The position numbers and the translations under genes are program-made. Positions 16,814-25,540 of a stretch of 36,616 nt of DNA are shown piece by piece. The stretch covers positions 1-36,616 of the forward strand of contig JANXTB010000371.1 in the NCBI GenBank assembly GCA_025356415.1. Direction: 5' to 3'. This DNA is from Hyphomicrobiales bacterium. Its GTDB lineage: Bacteria > Pseudomonadota > Alphaproteobacteria > Rhizobiales > Beijerinckiaceae. Under the pieces are notes generated by a model. It saw only the letters and a program-made list of their open reading frames with translations, was not told where the DNA came from and ran no database searches. Positions within the stretch are counted from its first letter, which is position 1. Each line of letters starts with the position of its first letter.

Positions 16814-17338
16814 ATGTCCTGGACCGATGAACGTGTGGATCTTCTCCGCAAACTCTGGCTCGACGGCCTAAGCGCCAGCCAGATTGCGGCGGAACTCTCC
16901 CACGGCATCACGCGCAATGCCGTCATTGGCAAAGTGCACAGACTCGGCCTTTCCGGTCGAGTGAAAGCTCCGGCGGCGGCCACGCCCCGGCAGCGCACGC
17001 GGGCTCCTGCCCCGCGCCCGGCGAGCCCGCGTTCTGCGGCTCCCATGTCTCGCGGCAATCTGGCGGTCGCATTCCGCCCGATGGAAGCCCCCGAACCGCT
17101 TCCCGTGGAAGACGTGGTCATCCCCATGTCCGAAATGGTGGAGATCATGGACCTGCGTGAGAACATGTGCCGCTGGCCGGTCGGCGATCCGACCACGCCG
17201 GAATTCCGCTTCTGCGGATCCCGGACGCCCGCGGCCGGCCCTTACTGCATGCATCATTCCCGCATCGCCTACCAGCCGGCGCAGGAGCGCCGCCGGGAAC
17301 GCGACAGGGAACGCCGCGCGCAGATGTCCATCGGCTGA
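16814..17338 (+). CDS. gcrA: Cell-cycle regulator GcrA
   Basis: GcrA is an alphaproteobacterial cofactor of sigma70 RNA polymerase that activates genes with CcrM-methylated GANTC sites. The 174-residue product starts MSWTDERVDLL with a helix-turn-helix (about 5-45, SASQIAAEL then TRNAVIGKVHRLGL). A Pro/Ala/Arg-rich linker follows (50-100), and then the conserved C-terminal part with C119 in MCRWP, C134 in FRFCG and C145-H147-H148 in PYCMHH. The start ATG has ggagg at 8 bases; the in-frame codon 24 bases upstream is not needed. The length matches Caulobacter GcrA. It is monocistronic, ending at a strong terminator. Confidence 0.96.
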   Translation: MSWTDERVDLLRKLWLDGLSASQIAAELSHGITRNAVIGKVHRLGLSGRVKAPAAATPRQRTRAPAPRPASPRSAAPMSRGNLAVAFRPMEAPEPLPVEDVVIPMSEMVEIMDLRENMCRWPVGDPTTPEFRFCGSRTPAAGPYCMHHSRIAYQPAQERRRERDRERRAQMSIG

Positions 17339-17371
17339 CAATAGCGACGTGCGACTTGCAAAATGAACGAC

Positions 17372-17398
17372 AAAAGGCCGGGGCGACCCGGCCTTTTT
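17372..17398. terminator. Bidirectional intrinsic terminator between gcrA and the kinase gene
   Basis: A perfect 7-pair stem ggccggg/cccggcc with a GCGA loop is flanked by aaaa on the left and ttttt on the right. It can serve gcrA on the plus strand and the convergent histidine kinase gene on the minus strand. Confidence 0.9.
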
Positions 17399-17417
17399 CA
17401 TTTTTGAAGGCCCGAGT

Positions 17418-18443
17418 TCAGGCGCGCAGCGGCAGTTCGACGGTGAATTCCGCGCCCTCGCCGGGACGGCTCGCCACGCGCAGCACGCCACGATGGCGCG
17501 CGACGATGTGCTTGACGAGCGCGAGCCCCAGACCCGTGCCGCCCTTTGCCCGGCTCTTGCCGGCGTCCACGCGATAGAAGCGCTCGGTCAGGCGCGGCAA
17601 ATGTTCGGGCGAAATGCCAGCGCCATGGTCGCGTACCGAAAGCCGCACGCGGCCCTGCGCCACGCCCAGCTTCACCTCCACGGCGCTCTCCGCGCCATCT
17701 TCCCGCGCGCCATATTTGATGGCGTTTTCAATGAGGTTCTCGGCCACGCGGATGAGTTCGTCGCGATCGCCGGCAATGACCAGAGCGTCGGGAGCCTCGA
17801 TCGAAACCGTGACTGCGTTTTCTTTTGCGACCGGTGTCAGCGCATCGACGCAATGACGCACGATCTCCACGAGATCGACGGGAGATTGCGGGCGCAAATG
17901 CTGTTGCTGCTCGATTTGCGACAGCGACAGCAGATCATCAATCAAACGCGCCATGCGCCGGCCCTGATCGCGCATGATCGCCAGAAAGCGCTCGCGGGCA
18001 GCGGGATCGTCCTTCGCGGCGCCCTGCAGCGTTTCGATGAACCCGAGCAGCGAGGCCAGCGGCGTGCGCAATTCGTGGCTGGCGTTGGCGATGAAATCGA
18101 CACGCATCTTTTCCACGCGTCGCGCATCGGTGAGATCGCGCAAGGTGAGAACCGCGAAGGCGCCGGTTTCGTCGAGATAAGGCGCCGCATGGACCTTGAA
18201 CACGCGCTCGACCGGCACGCGCTCGTGCAACATGGTCGACATGGCAGCATCGCCAGCGAGCACGCGCGACGCAGCGTCGAGCACGTCGGGCGAGCGAATG
18301 ACGAGCGGCAGGGCCATTTGCATGCGCAGCGCGGGAAACAGGTCGCGCGCGGCCTTGTTGCTCGAAACGACACGTTGGCCCGGGCCGATGACCAGCACGG
18401 GATCGGGCAGCGCCTCCACAAAAAGCTCAAGACCAGCTGCCAT
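17418..18443 (-). CDS. PhoR-like sensor histidine kinase without membrane segments
   Basis: A 341-residue kinase with an N-terminal PAS domain (about 5-105), a HisKA dimerisation helix with H123 in NASHELRTPLASLLGF, and a HATPase domain with N240 (ENLIENAIKYG), DHGAGI (272-277) and GGTGLGLAL (301-309). The arrangement is that of PhoR, the phosphate-starvation kinase, but the N-terminal membrane anchor is absent; the start ATG has agga 6 bases upstream and no longer frame is available. No response regulator or pst genes are adjacent. The divergent neighbour is a polyphosphate kinase, which fits a phosphate theme. It may be a cytosolic sensor of another signal. Confidence 0.85.
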   Translation of the reverse strand: MAAGLELFVEALPDPVLVIGPGQRVVSSNKAARDLFPALRMQMALPLVIRSPDVLDAASRVLAGDAAMSTMLHERVPVERVFKVHAAPYLDETGAFAVLTLRDLTDARRVEKMRVDFIANASHELRTPLASLLGFIETLQGAAKDDPAARERFLAIMRDQGRRMARLIDDLLSLSQIEQQQHLRPQSPVDLVEIVRHCVDALTPVAKENAVTVSIEAPDALVIAGDRDELIRVAENLIENAIKYGAREDGAESAVEVKLGVAQGRVRLSVRDHGAGISPEHLPRLTERFYRVDAGKSRAKGGTGLGLALVKHIVARHRGVLRVASRPGEGAEFTVELPLRA

Positions 18444-18555
18444 GGTTCATCCTGCTTGCGTCATGTGAAGCCTTTATGACGCCGGAGGGCTGTCAGGATC
18501 AAGCTTGCAGGTTGGCCGCAGCGGGAGCACGCTTCCTGCTGACAGGAGACCACGC

Positions 18556-19455
18556 ATGGCCGACGACAAGCAGAGCAAGAACAACAAGGCCGGCGCCAAG
18601 GGCCGGCGCGCCTTCGACTTGACGACGGACGACCTGCCCGACGGCGTCGAAAAGCGGGCGCTGCAATCGGGGCGTTTCCCCTATTCGGAAAAGCTGAAGG
18701 GCAAGGCTTACGATAAAGAGCTGCGGCAATTGCAGGTCGAACTCGTGCGCATGCTCGCCAGCGTGAAGAAAAACGGCCAGCGCGTCGTTATCGTGCTCGA
18801 AGGCCGCGACGCCGCCGGCAAGGGCGGCGCCATCAATCGGCTTATCGCCCATCTCAATCCTCGCTCCGCGCATGTGATCGCGCTTTCCAAGCCGACCGAG
18901 ACGGAAGCGGGGCAGTGGTATTTCCAGCGCTATGTCTCCAACATGCCGACAGCCGGGCAAATCGCGATCTTCGATCGCTCCTGGTACAACCGCGCGGGCG
19001 TCGAGCCGGTGTTCGGTTTCTGCACGCCGCAGCAGACAAAGCGCTTTCTTGAAGAAGCGCCGCATGTCGAAGCCATGCTGGCGCGCGACGGCATCCGCCT
19101 CATCAAGATCTTCCTGACAATCGGCCGCGAAATGCAGATGAAGCGGTTGCATGCGCGGTGGCGCGATCCGCTCGCGCGGTGGAAATTGTCCGACATCGAT
19201 TTCAAGGCGATTGAAAAGTGGGACGACTATTCACACGCCTATGACGCCATGCTGGAGGCGACCGACCGCGCCGAGGCGCCATGGACCATCATCCGCGCCA
19301 ATGACAAGCGCCGCACGCGGCTCGAAGTCATACGCCACGTGCTGCTGAGTCTCGATTACGAAGGCAAGGACAAAAAGGCGATTGGCGAGGCCGACGATCG
19401 CATCGTCATCGATGCGCAGGAATATCTGCGCGATGGCGGCGAACCGGACCGTTAG
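18556..19455 (+). CDS. ppk2: Polyphosphate kinase 2 family protein
   Basis: PPK2 enzymes move phosphate between polyphosphate and nucleotides, mostly making NTP or NDP from polyphosphate. Walker A GRDAAGKGG is at 83-91, Walker B with D140-R141 is in IAIFDRSWYNRAGVE, and the lid segment WRDPLARWKLSDID follows. The 299 residues fit a single-domain class I enzyme. The start ATG has aggag at 7 bases; a longer frame to 18505 is not supported. The first 20 residues are lysine-rich and flexible. It is divergent from the PhoR-like kinase, and its stop overlaps the stop of the convergent membrane protein gene by two bases. Confidence 0.93.
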   Translation: MADDKQSKNNKAGAKGRRAFDLTTDDLPDGVEKRALQSGRFPYSEKLKGKAYDKELRQLQVELVRMLASVKKNGQRVVIVLEGRDAAGKGGAINRLIAHLNPRSAHVIALSKPTETEAGQWYFQRYVSNMPTAGQIAIFDRSWYNRAGVEPVFGFCTPQQTKRFLEEAPHVEAMLARDGIRLIKIFLTIGREMQMKRLHARWRDPLARWKLSDIDFKAIEKWDDYSHAYDAMLEATDRAEAPWTIIRANDKRRTRLEVIRHVLLSLDYEGKDKKAIGEADDRIVIDAQEYLRDGGEPDR

Positions 19456-20522
19456 GACTGGTCCTCGTCAGGCCGGCTCATCGCGGCCCGCAGGCTGTTC
19501 CAGCGGCGAATGCTCTCGTTGGCGCCCAGCAGCGCCAGCGCGAGCACGAAAGGCGCGACATAATAAATCATGCGGAACAGCAACAGCGACGCGAACAAGG
19601 CTTCGGGCGATGGCGCGGGCACGGCGTTGAGCATGGTCGCCTCGAAGGCGCCGATGCCGCCGGGCATGTGGCTCGCGATGCCGAGCAGGCACGCGAGAAC
19701 ATAGGTCGCGCAAAAGCTGATGAAATCGAGCCCGTGGCCTGCGGGCAGGATGACGTAGAGCGCGCCCGCCGCACAGCCGAGATCGATGACGCCGAGCGTC
19801 AATTGGCTGAGCGTCAGCGTCAGTCCCGGAAGTTCGAGCCGCAATCCCTGCAGGCTGACGCGGCGATGACCGCGCGACACCCATGCCAGATAGAACATGA
19901 TTGCGAAGAGCACGCCGAGCCCGATCAGCAGATTGACCCAGCCCTTGAGGCGGTTCACCTCCGCGATGGCGTCCGGCTGGATGGTCAACGCGATGCCGAT
20001 GACCAGCGCCATGCCGAGCCAGAAGGTGAGCCCGGCGATCACCGTGAGGCTCGCGACCTTGCCGGCGCTGACGCCGACGCGCGAATAGATCCAGTAGCGC
20101 ACGGTGCCGGCCGTCACCAGCGGGAAGCCGAGCGTGAAGGAGATGGCGTAACTTGTGAACGAGGCGAGCGACGTTGTGCGGTAGGGCACGCGAATGCGCA
20201 ATTGCCGCAAGGCGAGCGCGTCGTAGCCGGTGAGCGCAACATATGAAAGCGCTGTCAGCAGCGCGGCGCCGACGATCTGCTCGAGGCTTGTCGCCGCCAT
20301 CGCGGCGCGCAACTCGCCCCAATGCAGACCCGCGATGGTGCGCCCGAGCACGAAGACCGAGAGCACGAGAATGCAGATGCTGAACCCGGCGCCGATGCGG
20401 CTCCACATGCGGCGGCGGCGCGCCAGATGCGGGTCATCGGGCAGGACGGCAGGAAGCTGCGGCGCATGATCCGCGCCAGCCGGCTTCGCTCCGTCGATTT
20501 CCTCCCGCATGGACCTGGTCAT
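19452..20522 (-). CDS. UPF0104 / MprF-type membrane protein
   Basis: The 356-residue protein has a basic cytosolic N-terminus (LARRRRMWSR) followed by about eight hydrophobic helices. It resembles the flippase part of lysyl-phosphatidylglycerol synthase MprF and the YbhN family. Supporting motifs are SFTLGFPLVTAGTVRYW, SHMPGGIGAFE and FRMIYYVAPF. The C-terminal aminoacyl-transferase domain of MprF is absent, so it probably flips or stabilises a lipid without making it. The start at 20522 has gagg close by; the Met at residue 5 is an alternative. It is separated by about 180 bases from the YfhO-like gene. Confidence 0.85.
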   Translation of the reverse strand: MTRSMREEIDGAKPAGADHAPQLPAVLPDDPHLARRRRMWSRIGAGFSICILVLSVFVLGRTIAGLHWGELRAAMAATSLEQIVGAALLTALSYVALTGYDALALRQLRIRVPYRTTSLASFTSYAISFTLGFPLVTAGTVRYWIYSRVGVSAGKVASLTVIAGLTFWLGMALVIGIALTIQPDAIAEVNRLKGWVNLLIGLGVLFAIMFYLAWVSRGHRRVSLQGLRLELPGLTLTLSQLTLGVIDLGCAAGALYVILPAGHGLDFISFCATYVLACLLGIASHMPGGIGAFEATMLNAVPAPSPEALFASLLLFRMIYYVAPFVLALALLGANESIRRWNSLRAAMSRPDEDQS

Positions 20523-20704
20523 GACGCCTCATTGAAACCGGCGCGCCCAAGCTGAATAAGAGCCGCGCGCGCAACAGGGTTATGGGGGCGCGGGCTTGCG
20601 AGAGCAACCCCTCGAGACTTGCTACGCTCGCGCCAGCGCGTTCACAAAGACCGCCAATTCAGCACCGGCATGCGCGATGGCGCCGCAACGGCGCCAAAGG
20701 CGTG

Positions 20705-23014
20705 TCATTTTCCGGTCCGCGGCCACATATGCGCGGCTGCTTCCGTCACGCTGGCGCGCAGACCGCTGACGGGGTCAAAGAAGAAGCGCACCTGCCGCGC
20801 GCCGGCCGGAATCTCGACTGCGCGGAAGATGACATTGGCGCGCAGCAGAGGCGCGGGCACGCCATCGATTTCGACGCGCCACCACGGATGCCAGACATCG
20901 TTCAACACGAGCCAGCCGCCATCGGGAGCATCGACGCCGACGCGCACCTGCGTGTTTTCATAATTAAGGATACGCGCCGATCCGGGACGGCGCGCGCGGC
21001 CGGCATTCGCATCGGCGCCCTCAAGCAACACCGTCTCGCGCGGATCGAAACTCGGCCATTGGCCTGTCTTCATCAGCTCCGAAAAATTCGCAGGCCGCGC
21101 CTTGGTGGCGAACAGCACGCGCGGCAGCGCGCGCGGGTTCTCGTAGACATAGGCGTCCTTGGTGCGCGCGACTTCGATCAAGTCGCCGCGCCGCAGCTTC
21201 TTGTCGAACTCGTTGAGCGGCACGCCCGAGGCGATGAAGCGCAGGCCGAGCATGTCGGCGAGCAGCGACCTGTATGACGGAAACAGCGGCGAGAAATGCC
21301 TCTGGTCGACAACCGCGACATGATCCTGCGCGCCAGTCGCTTCCGCATACCAGGCGAGGCGCACGGGGTTGTAACCAAGATCATGCTGGAAGCCGTGGAT
21401 CATGCCCAAGTTCGGCCAGTCAAAACCGACTGCCGGTAGCTCGACGCGATCGATGCGGTCGGGCCCTGCGGTTTCGGCTAGGCGATGGCGCAGCAGCGAG
21501 ATCGTCTCGTTCGACGTGTCGGCGCGCATGATGTCGTAATGGGCGGGCGGCAGCGCTGTGGATTCATTCGGGCCGTTGCTGACCGCCAGATCGGCGACCA
21601 TGCAGAGGCCTATGACAACCAGCACGCTCGTGCCGTAGTCGGGCGCGAACCGGCGCGCCAGCATGAGAACGGTGATGGAAACCAGCAGGCTCGCGCCGCC
21701 AATGGCGAGCGGAAGTGTCGCCTGCTCGATGCGGCCCTTCGACCACGCCACCGCGACAGCGCCGCCGAACGCCAGGAGGACCGCCAGCACCGGCAGCACG
21801 ATCTGCGGCCACGAAAGGCTGCGCAATTGCGTGATGTAGAGATGCACGGCGTAGCCAGCGAGGATCGACGCAATGGCGCAGAGCGGAAAGGTCGCATCCG
21901 ACGGGCGGCGGAAAAGATCTGCGCCGGGCAGGTGGAAGGCGAGTTTGAAGAAGGGCGTGTAATCGCCGAGCGCATACAGCAGCATGACGACGAGCGCGAC
22001 AAGCAACGCCGCCATTTCGCGCCGGAATAGCGCGGCGGCAGCGAGTCCGAAGCCCAGAAACCCAACCAGCGGCAGCGCGCCAAAATAGATCGTCGCCATG
22101 TTGCGCGCGAGATTGTAATCGCCGCCCCAAATGGCCTGGTATGGCGGGCCCCAGAAGTTGTTGAGCGGGCCGTCGACGCCATAGAGATTCGCCACCACGG
22201 CCGTCAGCAATGCAGCGGGATGCAACGAGCCGCGCGCCGCGCCCTGAAAGTCGATCAGCACGCGGTTCGATTCTCCCGCGAGCACGATCGTCAAGGCGAT
22301 CGGCACGGCGATGACGGCGACGCCCGCGAGCGTGGCGAGCGCCAGCGCCTTGAATGTTGCGCGCGTCGGCGCCTCGAAGATTCCGCCGATGGCGTAGATC
22401 GCCAGCACGATCGCGCAGAGATAGGCGATCTGGTCTCGTCCGATCAGCATCAGCCCCGCGAACACGCCCGCGAGAAGTCCGTTGAGCAAGCCGCCGCGCT
22501 GAAACACGCGCGCCAGAAAGTAGAACGTGATGGCGAAAAACGAGAGGCTCAGCACTTCGCCGACATGCTGCAGGCGCCACGCTGCGGAACCGCCGAACGC
22601 GAAGCTCAATCCGGCGACGAGCGCGCCCGCGGGATGCCAGTTGCGATCGCGAAAATGCAGCATGATGGCTGCGCCGCCGAGCGCCAGCATTGCAAACACG
22701 GTGGCGTCCGCGGCGATGAATCCGGGATCGCGGACGAATTTCGCCACGAACAGAAATGGCAGCGTGAAGATCAGCGATTGCGGATCGGCGAGATGGAACG
22801 AACCCGCGAAGACATCCGGATTCCAGAACGGTGAATCGCCATTCTGGAGCGACTTCGCCAGAAACACGAGCTGCGGATAAAAATGCGCCTTGGCGTCCCA
22901 TGGAATGGTGTAACGGCCCGAAAGCCAAGGCGAGGCAAGCGTAAGCGTCGCGACAGCGAAGATGAAAAACGCAGCCGGGTAAAGGCTGCGCGCGCCTGGC
23001 GTCCGCTCATGCAT
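20705..23014 (-). CDS. Large YfhO-like membrane protein (GT-C type)
   Basis: The 769 residues comprise about 12 helices in the first 480 and a C-terminal periplasmic part of about 280. The first loop has the GT-C type pattern YTIPWDAKAHFYPQ (35-48), with an Asp just after helix 1, and later WNPDVFAGS. This matches the YfhO family, membrane glycosyltransferases that modify lipid-linked or wall polymers. The start has aagga at 8 bases, and the stop of ribA lies only 4 bases upstream, so the two genes are one operon. A link between a membrane sugar transferase and ribA is unexpected; it may be only positional. Confidence 0.8.
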   Translation of the reverse strand: MHERTPGARSLYPAAFFIFAVATLTLASPWLSGRYTIPWDAKAHFYPQLVFLAKSLQNGDSPFWNPDVFAGSFHLADPQSLIFTLPFLFVAKFVRDPGFIAADATVFAMLALGGAAIMLHFRDRNWHPAGALVAGLSFAFGGSAAWRLQHVGEVLSLSFFAITFYFLARVFQRGGLLNGLLAGVFAGLMLIGRDQIAYLCAIVLAIYAIGGIFEAPTRATFKALALATLAGVAVIAVPIALTIVLAGESNRVLIDFQGAARGSLHPAALLTAVVANLYGVDGPLNNFWGPPYQAIWGGDYNLARNMATIYFGALPLVGFLGFGLAAAALFRREMAALLVALVVMLLYALGDYTPFFKLAFHLPGADLFRRPSDATFPLCAIASILAGYAVHLYITQLRSLSWPQIVLPVLAVLLAFGGAVAVAWSKGRIEQATLPLAIGGASLLVSITVLMLARRFAPDYGTSVLVVIGLCMVADLAVSNGPNESTALPPAHYDIMRADTSNETISLLRHRLAETAGPDRIDRVELPAVGFDWPNLGMIHGFQHDLGYNPVRLAWYAEATGAQDHVAVVDQRHFSPLFPSYRSLLADMLGLRFIASGVPLNEFDKKLRRGDLIEVARTKDAYVYENPRALPRVLFATKARPANFSELMKTGQWPSFDPRETVLLEGADANAGRARRPGSARILNYENTQVRVGVDAPDGGWLVLNDVWHPWWRVEIDGVPAPLLRANVIFRAVEIPAGARQVRFFFDPVSGLRASVTEAAAHMWPRTGK

Positions 23015-23018
23015 TTAA

Positions 23019-24149
23019 TCAGTCCTTGGCCCCACCGTGGGCAGGCGGCGCCGTTTCAAACATATCGATGAAATGTCCCGCGCGATCCCGCTTCGACGCG
23101 AGATAACGCACATTTTGATCCGTGAGCCGCCCGACGATGCGCTGGTCCTCTGCAACAATGAGGCCCGCATCTTCAAGCGCCGCGATCTTGACCGGATTGT
23201 TGGTCATGACGCGCACAGTGGTGACGCCCAATTGCTTCAGCATCAGCCCCGCGAAGGCGAAACCACGCTGGTCGTGATCAAAGCCCAGCACCTCGTCGGC
23301 GTCATAGGTGTCAAAGCCCTGCGCCTGCAAACGATAGGCGCGGATCTTGTTCGAGATGCCGTTGCCGCGGCCTTCCTGATCGAGATAGAGCAGCACGCCG
23401 CCGCCGTTCTCGGCCATGAATTTCGCGGTGTGGCGCAATTGGTCGCCGCAATCGCATTTGAGCGAGCCGAACAGATCGCCAGTCAGGCAGGCCGAATGCA
23501 GCCGCACCGTCACCGGGCCTGAGAAATCCGGCTTGCCGACGATCACGGCCACCTGGTCGCGCAAGCCTTCGCCGCCGCGGAAGATCACAAATTCGCTATC
23601 GGTCGCGCCCTCTAGCGGCACCGGCGCGCGCGAAATGAGCTTCAACTCATGCTGTTCTTCAGCCCGGTATTGCACAATCGCCGCGCTCGAGACGCGCACG
23701 AGGCCGGCCACTTGCGGCGCCTCCGCGTCGATCGGCACGGTGACGACGGCGGGCAGGACGAGCGCCAGCCGGGCCAGTTCCAGCGCCGCCTCGTCGGCGG
23801 GCGTAAGGCAGGCGACAGGCGCGTCGATGCGGCCTTCCAGCTCGACGGAGAGCGCAGAAACGCGGGCGAGTTCGATGGTGGGGAGCGCGATGAACCCGGC
23901 GGCTTGGCGCTCGATGCCAAGGCGGCGCAGGCGCGGCGCGGCCAGCACGAGACGGGCGCGGCCTTGCGCCAGGAGCGCGAGCTCCGCGACAAGCGCGTCG
24001 TCCAGCGCCTCGAAGCTCGCGGCGATCATCGCGCCCTGCGGCGCGGTCACGAGCACGGGACGGCCGGACCTGACTTCTGCTATAGCGCGTTCGACCTGGA
24101 TATGGCCGAAGGCTGCGCCTCCGATTAGACTAGGCTTCCGATCCTTCAC
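23019..24149 (-). CDS. ribA: GTP cyclohydrolase II with an N-terminal extension
   Basis: RibA opens GTP to 2,5-diamino-6-ribosylamino-pyrimidinone phosphate, the first step to riboflavin. The catalytic half starts near residue 180. Zinc cysteines are C221, C232 and C234 in HSACLTGDLFGSLKCDCG, and QEGRGNG is at 258-264. The first 170 residues (numbered from GTG 24149) are weakly like the RibB half of RibBA proteins, but without its active-site motifs, as in other alphaproteobacterial RibA. The GTG at 24149 has gaggg close upstream; a TTG at 24173 is the alternative. It is divergent from a stand-alone RibD-type reductase, 106 bases apart, and I saw no FMN riboswitch between them. Confidence 0.9.
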   Translation of the reverse strand: MKDRKPSLIGGAAFGHIQVERAIAEVRSGRPVLVTAPQGAMIAASFEALDDALVAELALLAQGRARLVLAAPRLRRLGIERQAAGFIALPTIELARVSALSVELEGRIDAPVACLTPADEAALELARLALVLPAVVTVPIDAEAPQVAGLVRVSSAAIVQYRAEEQHELKLISRAPVPLEGATDSEFVIFRGGEGLRDQVAVIVGKPDFSGPVTVRLHSACLTGDLFGSLKCDCGDQLRHTAKFMAENGGGVLLYLDQEGRGNGISNKIRAYRLQAQGFDTYDADEVLGFDHDQRGFAFAGLMLKQLGVTTVRVMTNNPVKIAALEDAGLIVAEDQRIVGRLTDQNVRYLASKRDRAGHFIDMFETAPPAHGGAKD

Positions 24150-24255
24150 GCGACCCTCACAAGTCGGGAACAACGATCCGAGCAGGACCTCGCCTTCCCA
24201 ATCCCTCCCCTGCCCCGCTCATAACCTATATCTGGGGCGGAAACTAGGAGCGTCC

Positions 24256-24978
24256 ATGAGACCTGCCGCAGAACGCAGCATAGAGCCGTCGATGCCGGAC
24301 CCGTTCGCACCCTTCCGGTGCGCCGATCCTGCGCGGCCGTTCGTGGTGGCGCAACTCGGCCAGTCGCTGGACGGGCGCATCGCCACCATTACGGGCATGA
24401 GCAAATACATCAACGGCGCGCCCGCGCTCGATCACCTGCACCGCATTCGCGCGGAAGTGGATGCTGTCGTAGTCGGCGCCGGCACGGTCGTCGCCGACGA
24501 TCCGCAATTAACCGTACGGCGCGTACCCGGCCGCAGCCCCGCGCGCGTTGTCATCGATCCGACCGGGCGGCTGAAGAGCCCCGCGAAATGGCACGAACAC
24601 AATGGCGTGAGCTGTTTCGTCATCACAGCCTGTTCGGTCGAGTCGCTGCCGCCGGGCCTGCAACACATCCGGCTGCAAGCCCACCACGGCGCCATCGCGC
24701 CGCGCGCGATCGTCGATGCGCTGTTCGCGCGCGGCATGAAAAAAATCCTGATCGAGGGCGGCGCGCGCACCATCTCGTCCTTCATCGACGCGGGCTGCAT
24801 CGACCGCCTGCATCTGCTCTTCGCGCCGATCATCATCGGCTCGGGCCGCAACGGCCTCGACCTCGCGCCGATCTCGGACCTGTCGGGCGCGCTGCGCCCC
24901 AAGACCGTGCTCTATCCGCTCGGCGAACGTGAATTTTTGATCGATTGTGATTTGCGACAGACGGAAGGCGGGGGCTGA
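24256..24978 (+). CDS. RibD C-terminal-type pyrimidine reductase (no deaminase domain)
   Basis: The 240-residue protein matches only the reductase half of RibD. Motifs are SLDGRIA (37-43), GAGTVVADDPQLTVR (75-89), KILIEGGARTISSF (163-176) and FAPIIIGSG (189-197). Such stand-alone enzymes (archaeal and fungal type) reduce the ribosylaminopyrimidine product of GTP cyclohydrolase with NADPH. In bacteria they also occur as general RibD-family reductases. The ATG has aggag at 5 bases; the long open frame upstream crosses ribA and is not coding. The cytochrome b561 gene follows after one base. The position opposite ribA supports a shared pyrimidine or pterin pathway. Confidence 0.88.
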   Translation: MRPAAERSIEPSMPDPFAPFRCADPARPFVVAQLGQSLDGRIATITGMSKYINGAPALDHLHRIRAEVDAVVVGAGTVVADDPQLTVRRVPGRSPARVVIDPTGRLKSPAKWHEHNGVSCFVITACSVESLPPGLQHIRLQAHHGAIAPRAIVDALFARGMKKILIEGGARTISSFIDAGCIDRLHLLFAPIIIGSGRNGLDLAPISDLSGALRPKTVLYPLGEREFLIDCDLRQTEGGG

Positions 24979-24979
24979 C

Positions 24980-25540
24980 ATGAGCGCATTGGCGGAGGGC
25001 AAGGGCCGGCTGGAATATTCAGCCGTTTCGAAATGGCTGCATTGGACGACGGCCATCATCATCTTCGGGTTGATCCCGGCGGGTCTCGTTCTCGACGACT
25101 TGCCCGAAGGCCCGGTGCAGAATCTCGGCTACGACCTGCATCGCTCATTCGGTTTCATCGTGCTCTGCCTCGCGCTGATGCGGCTTGCGGTGCGCGGGGT
25201 TTTCGGCGCACCCGCCGTCTATGCGGGGCTGACGCCTTTTGAACAGCGCGCGTCAGGCTTCGTGCATCATGCGCTTTATGTGCTGATTGTCGTGACGCCG
25301 CTGCTGGGCTGGGCGGCGACATCGGCCTATCCGGTGGCCATCAATGTGTTCTGGCTGTTCACACTGCCGCCGCTGGCGCCGGAAAGCGAATGGCTTTCGA
25401 AGCTGTTGTTCAAAGCGCATGAACTGTCTGCGTTTCTCATCATTGCGCTGCTCGTCGCGCATATCGGCGGGGCGCTGATGCATCGCGTGGTGAAGCGCGA
25501 TGGCGTGATGGACCGAATGCTGCCGCGCCGGAAAAGCTGA
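24980..25540 (+). CDS. Cytochrome b561 family membrane protein
   Basis: The 186-residue inner-membrane di-heme protein has four helices. Candidate heme histidines are H21 (KWLHW), H54 (YDLHRSFGF), H147 (KAHELSAF) and H161 (VAHIGGALMH). Related proteins move electrons from quinol to periplasmic or membrane acceptors. The ATG lies one base after the stop of the reductase gene, so the two are coupled. Its stop abuts that of the convergent methyltransferase gene. Whether it supplies electrons to the neighbouring pathway is unknown. Confidence 0.9.
   Translation: MSALAEGKGRLEYSAVSKWLHWTTAIIIFGLIPAGLVLDDLPEGPVQNLGYDLHRSFGFIVLCLALMRLAVRGVFGAPAVYAGLTPFEQRASGFVHHALYVLIVVTPLLGWAATSAYPVAINVFWLFTLPPLAPESEWLSKLLFKAHELSAFLIIALLVAHIGGALMHRVVKRDGVMDRMLPRRKS

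Noticed and set aside
18480-18555. PHO box upstream of ppk2
   Set aside because: Only one CTGTCA-like half is present and the second half does not fit the consensus spacing.
24150-24255. FMN riboswitch between ribA and the reductase gene
   Set aside because: The conserved RFN elements and multi-stem layout are not visible, and the gap of 106 bases shared by two divergent genes is too short.
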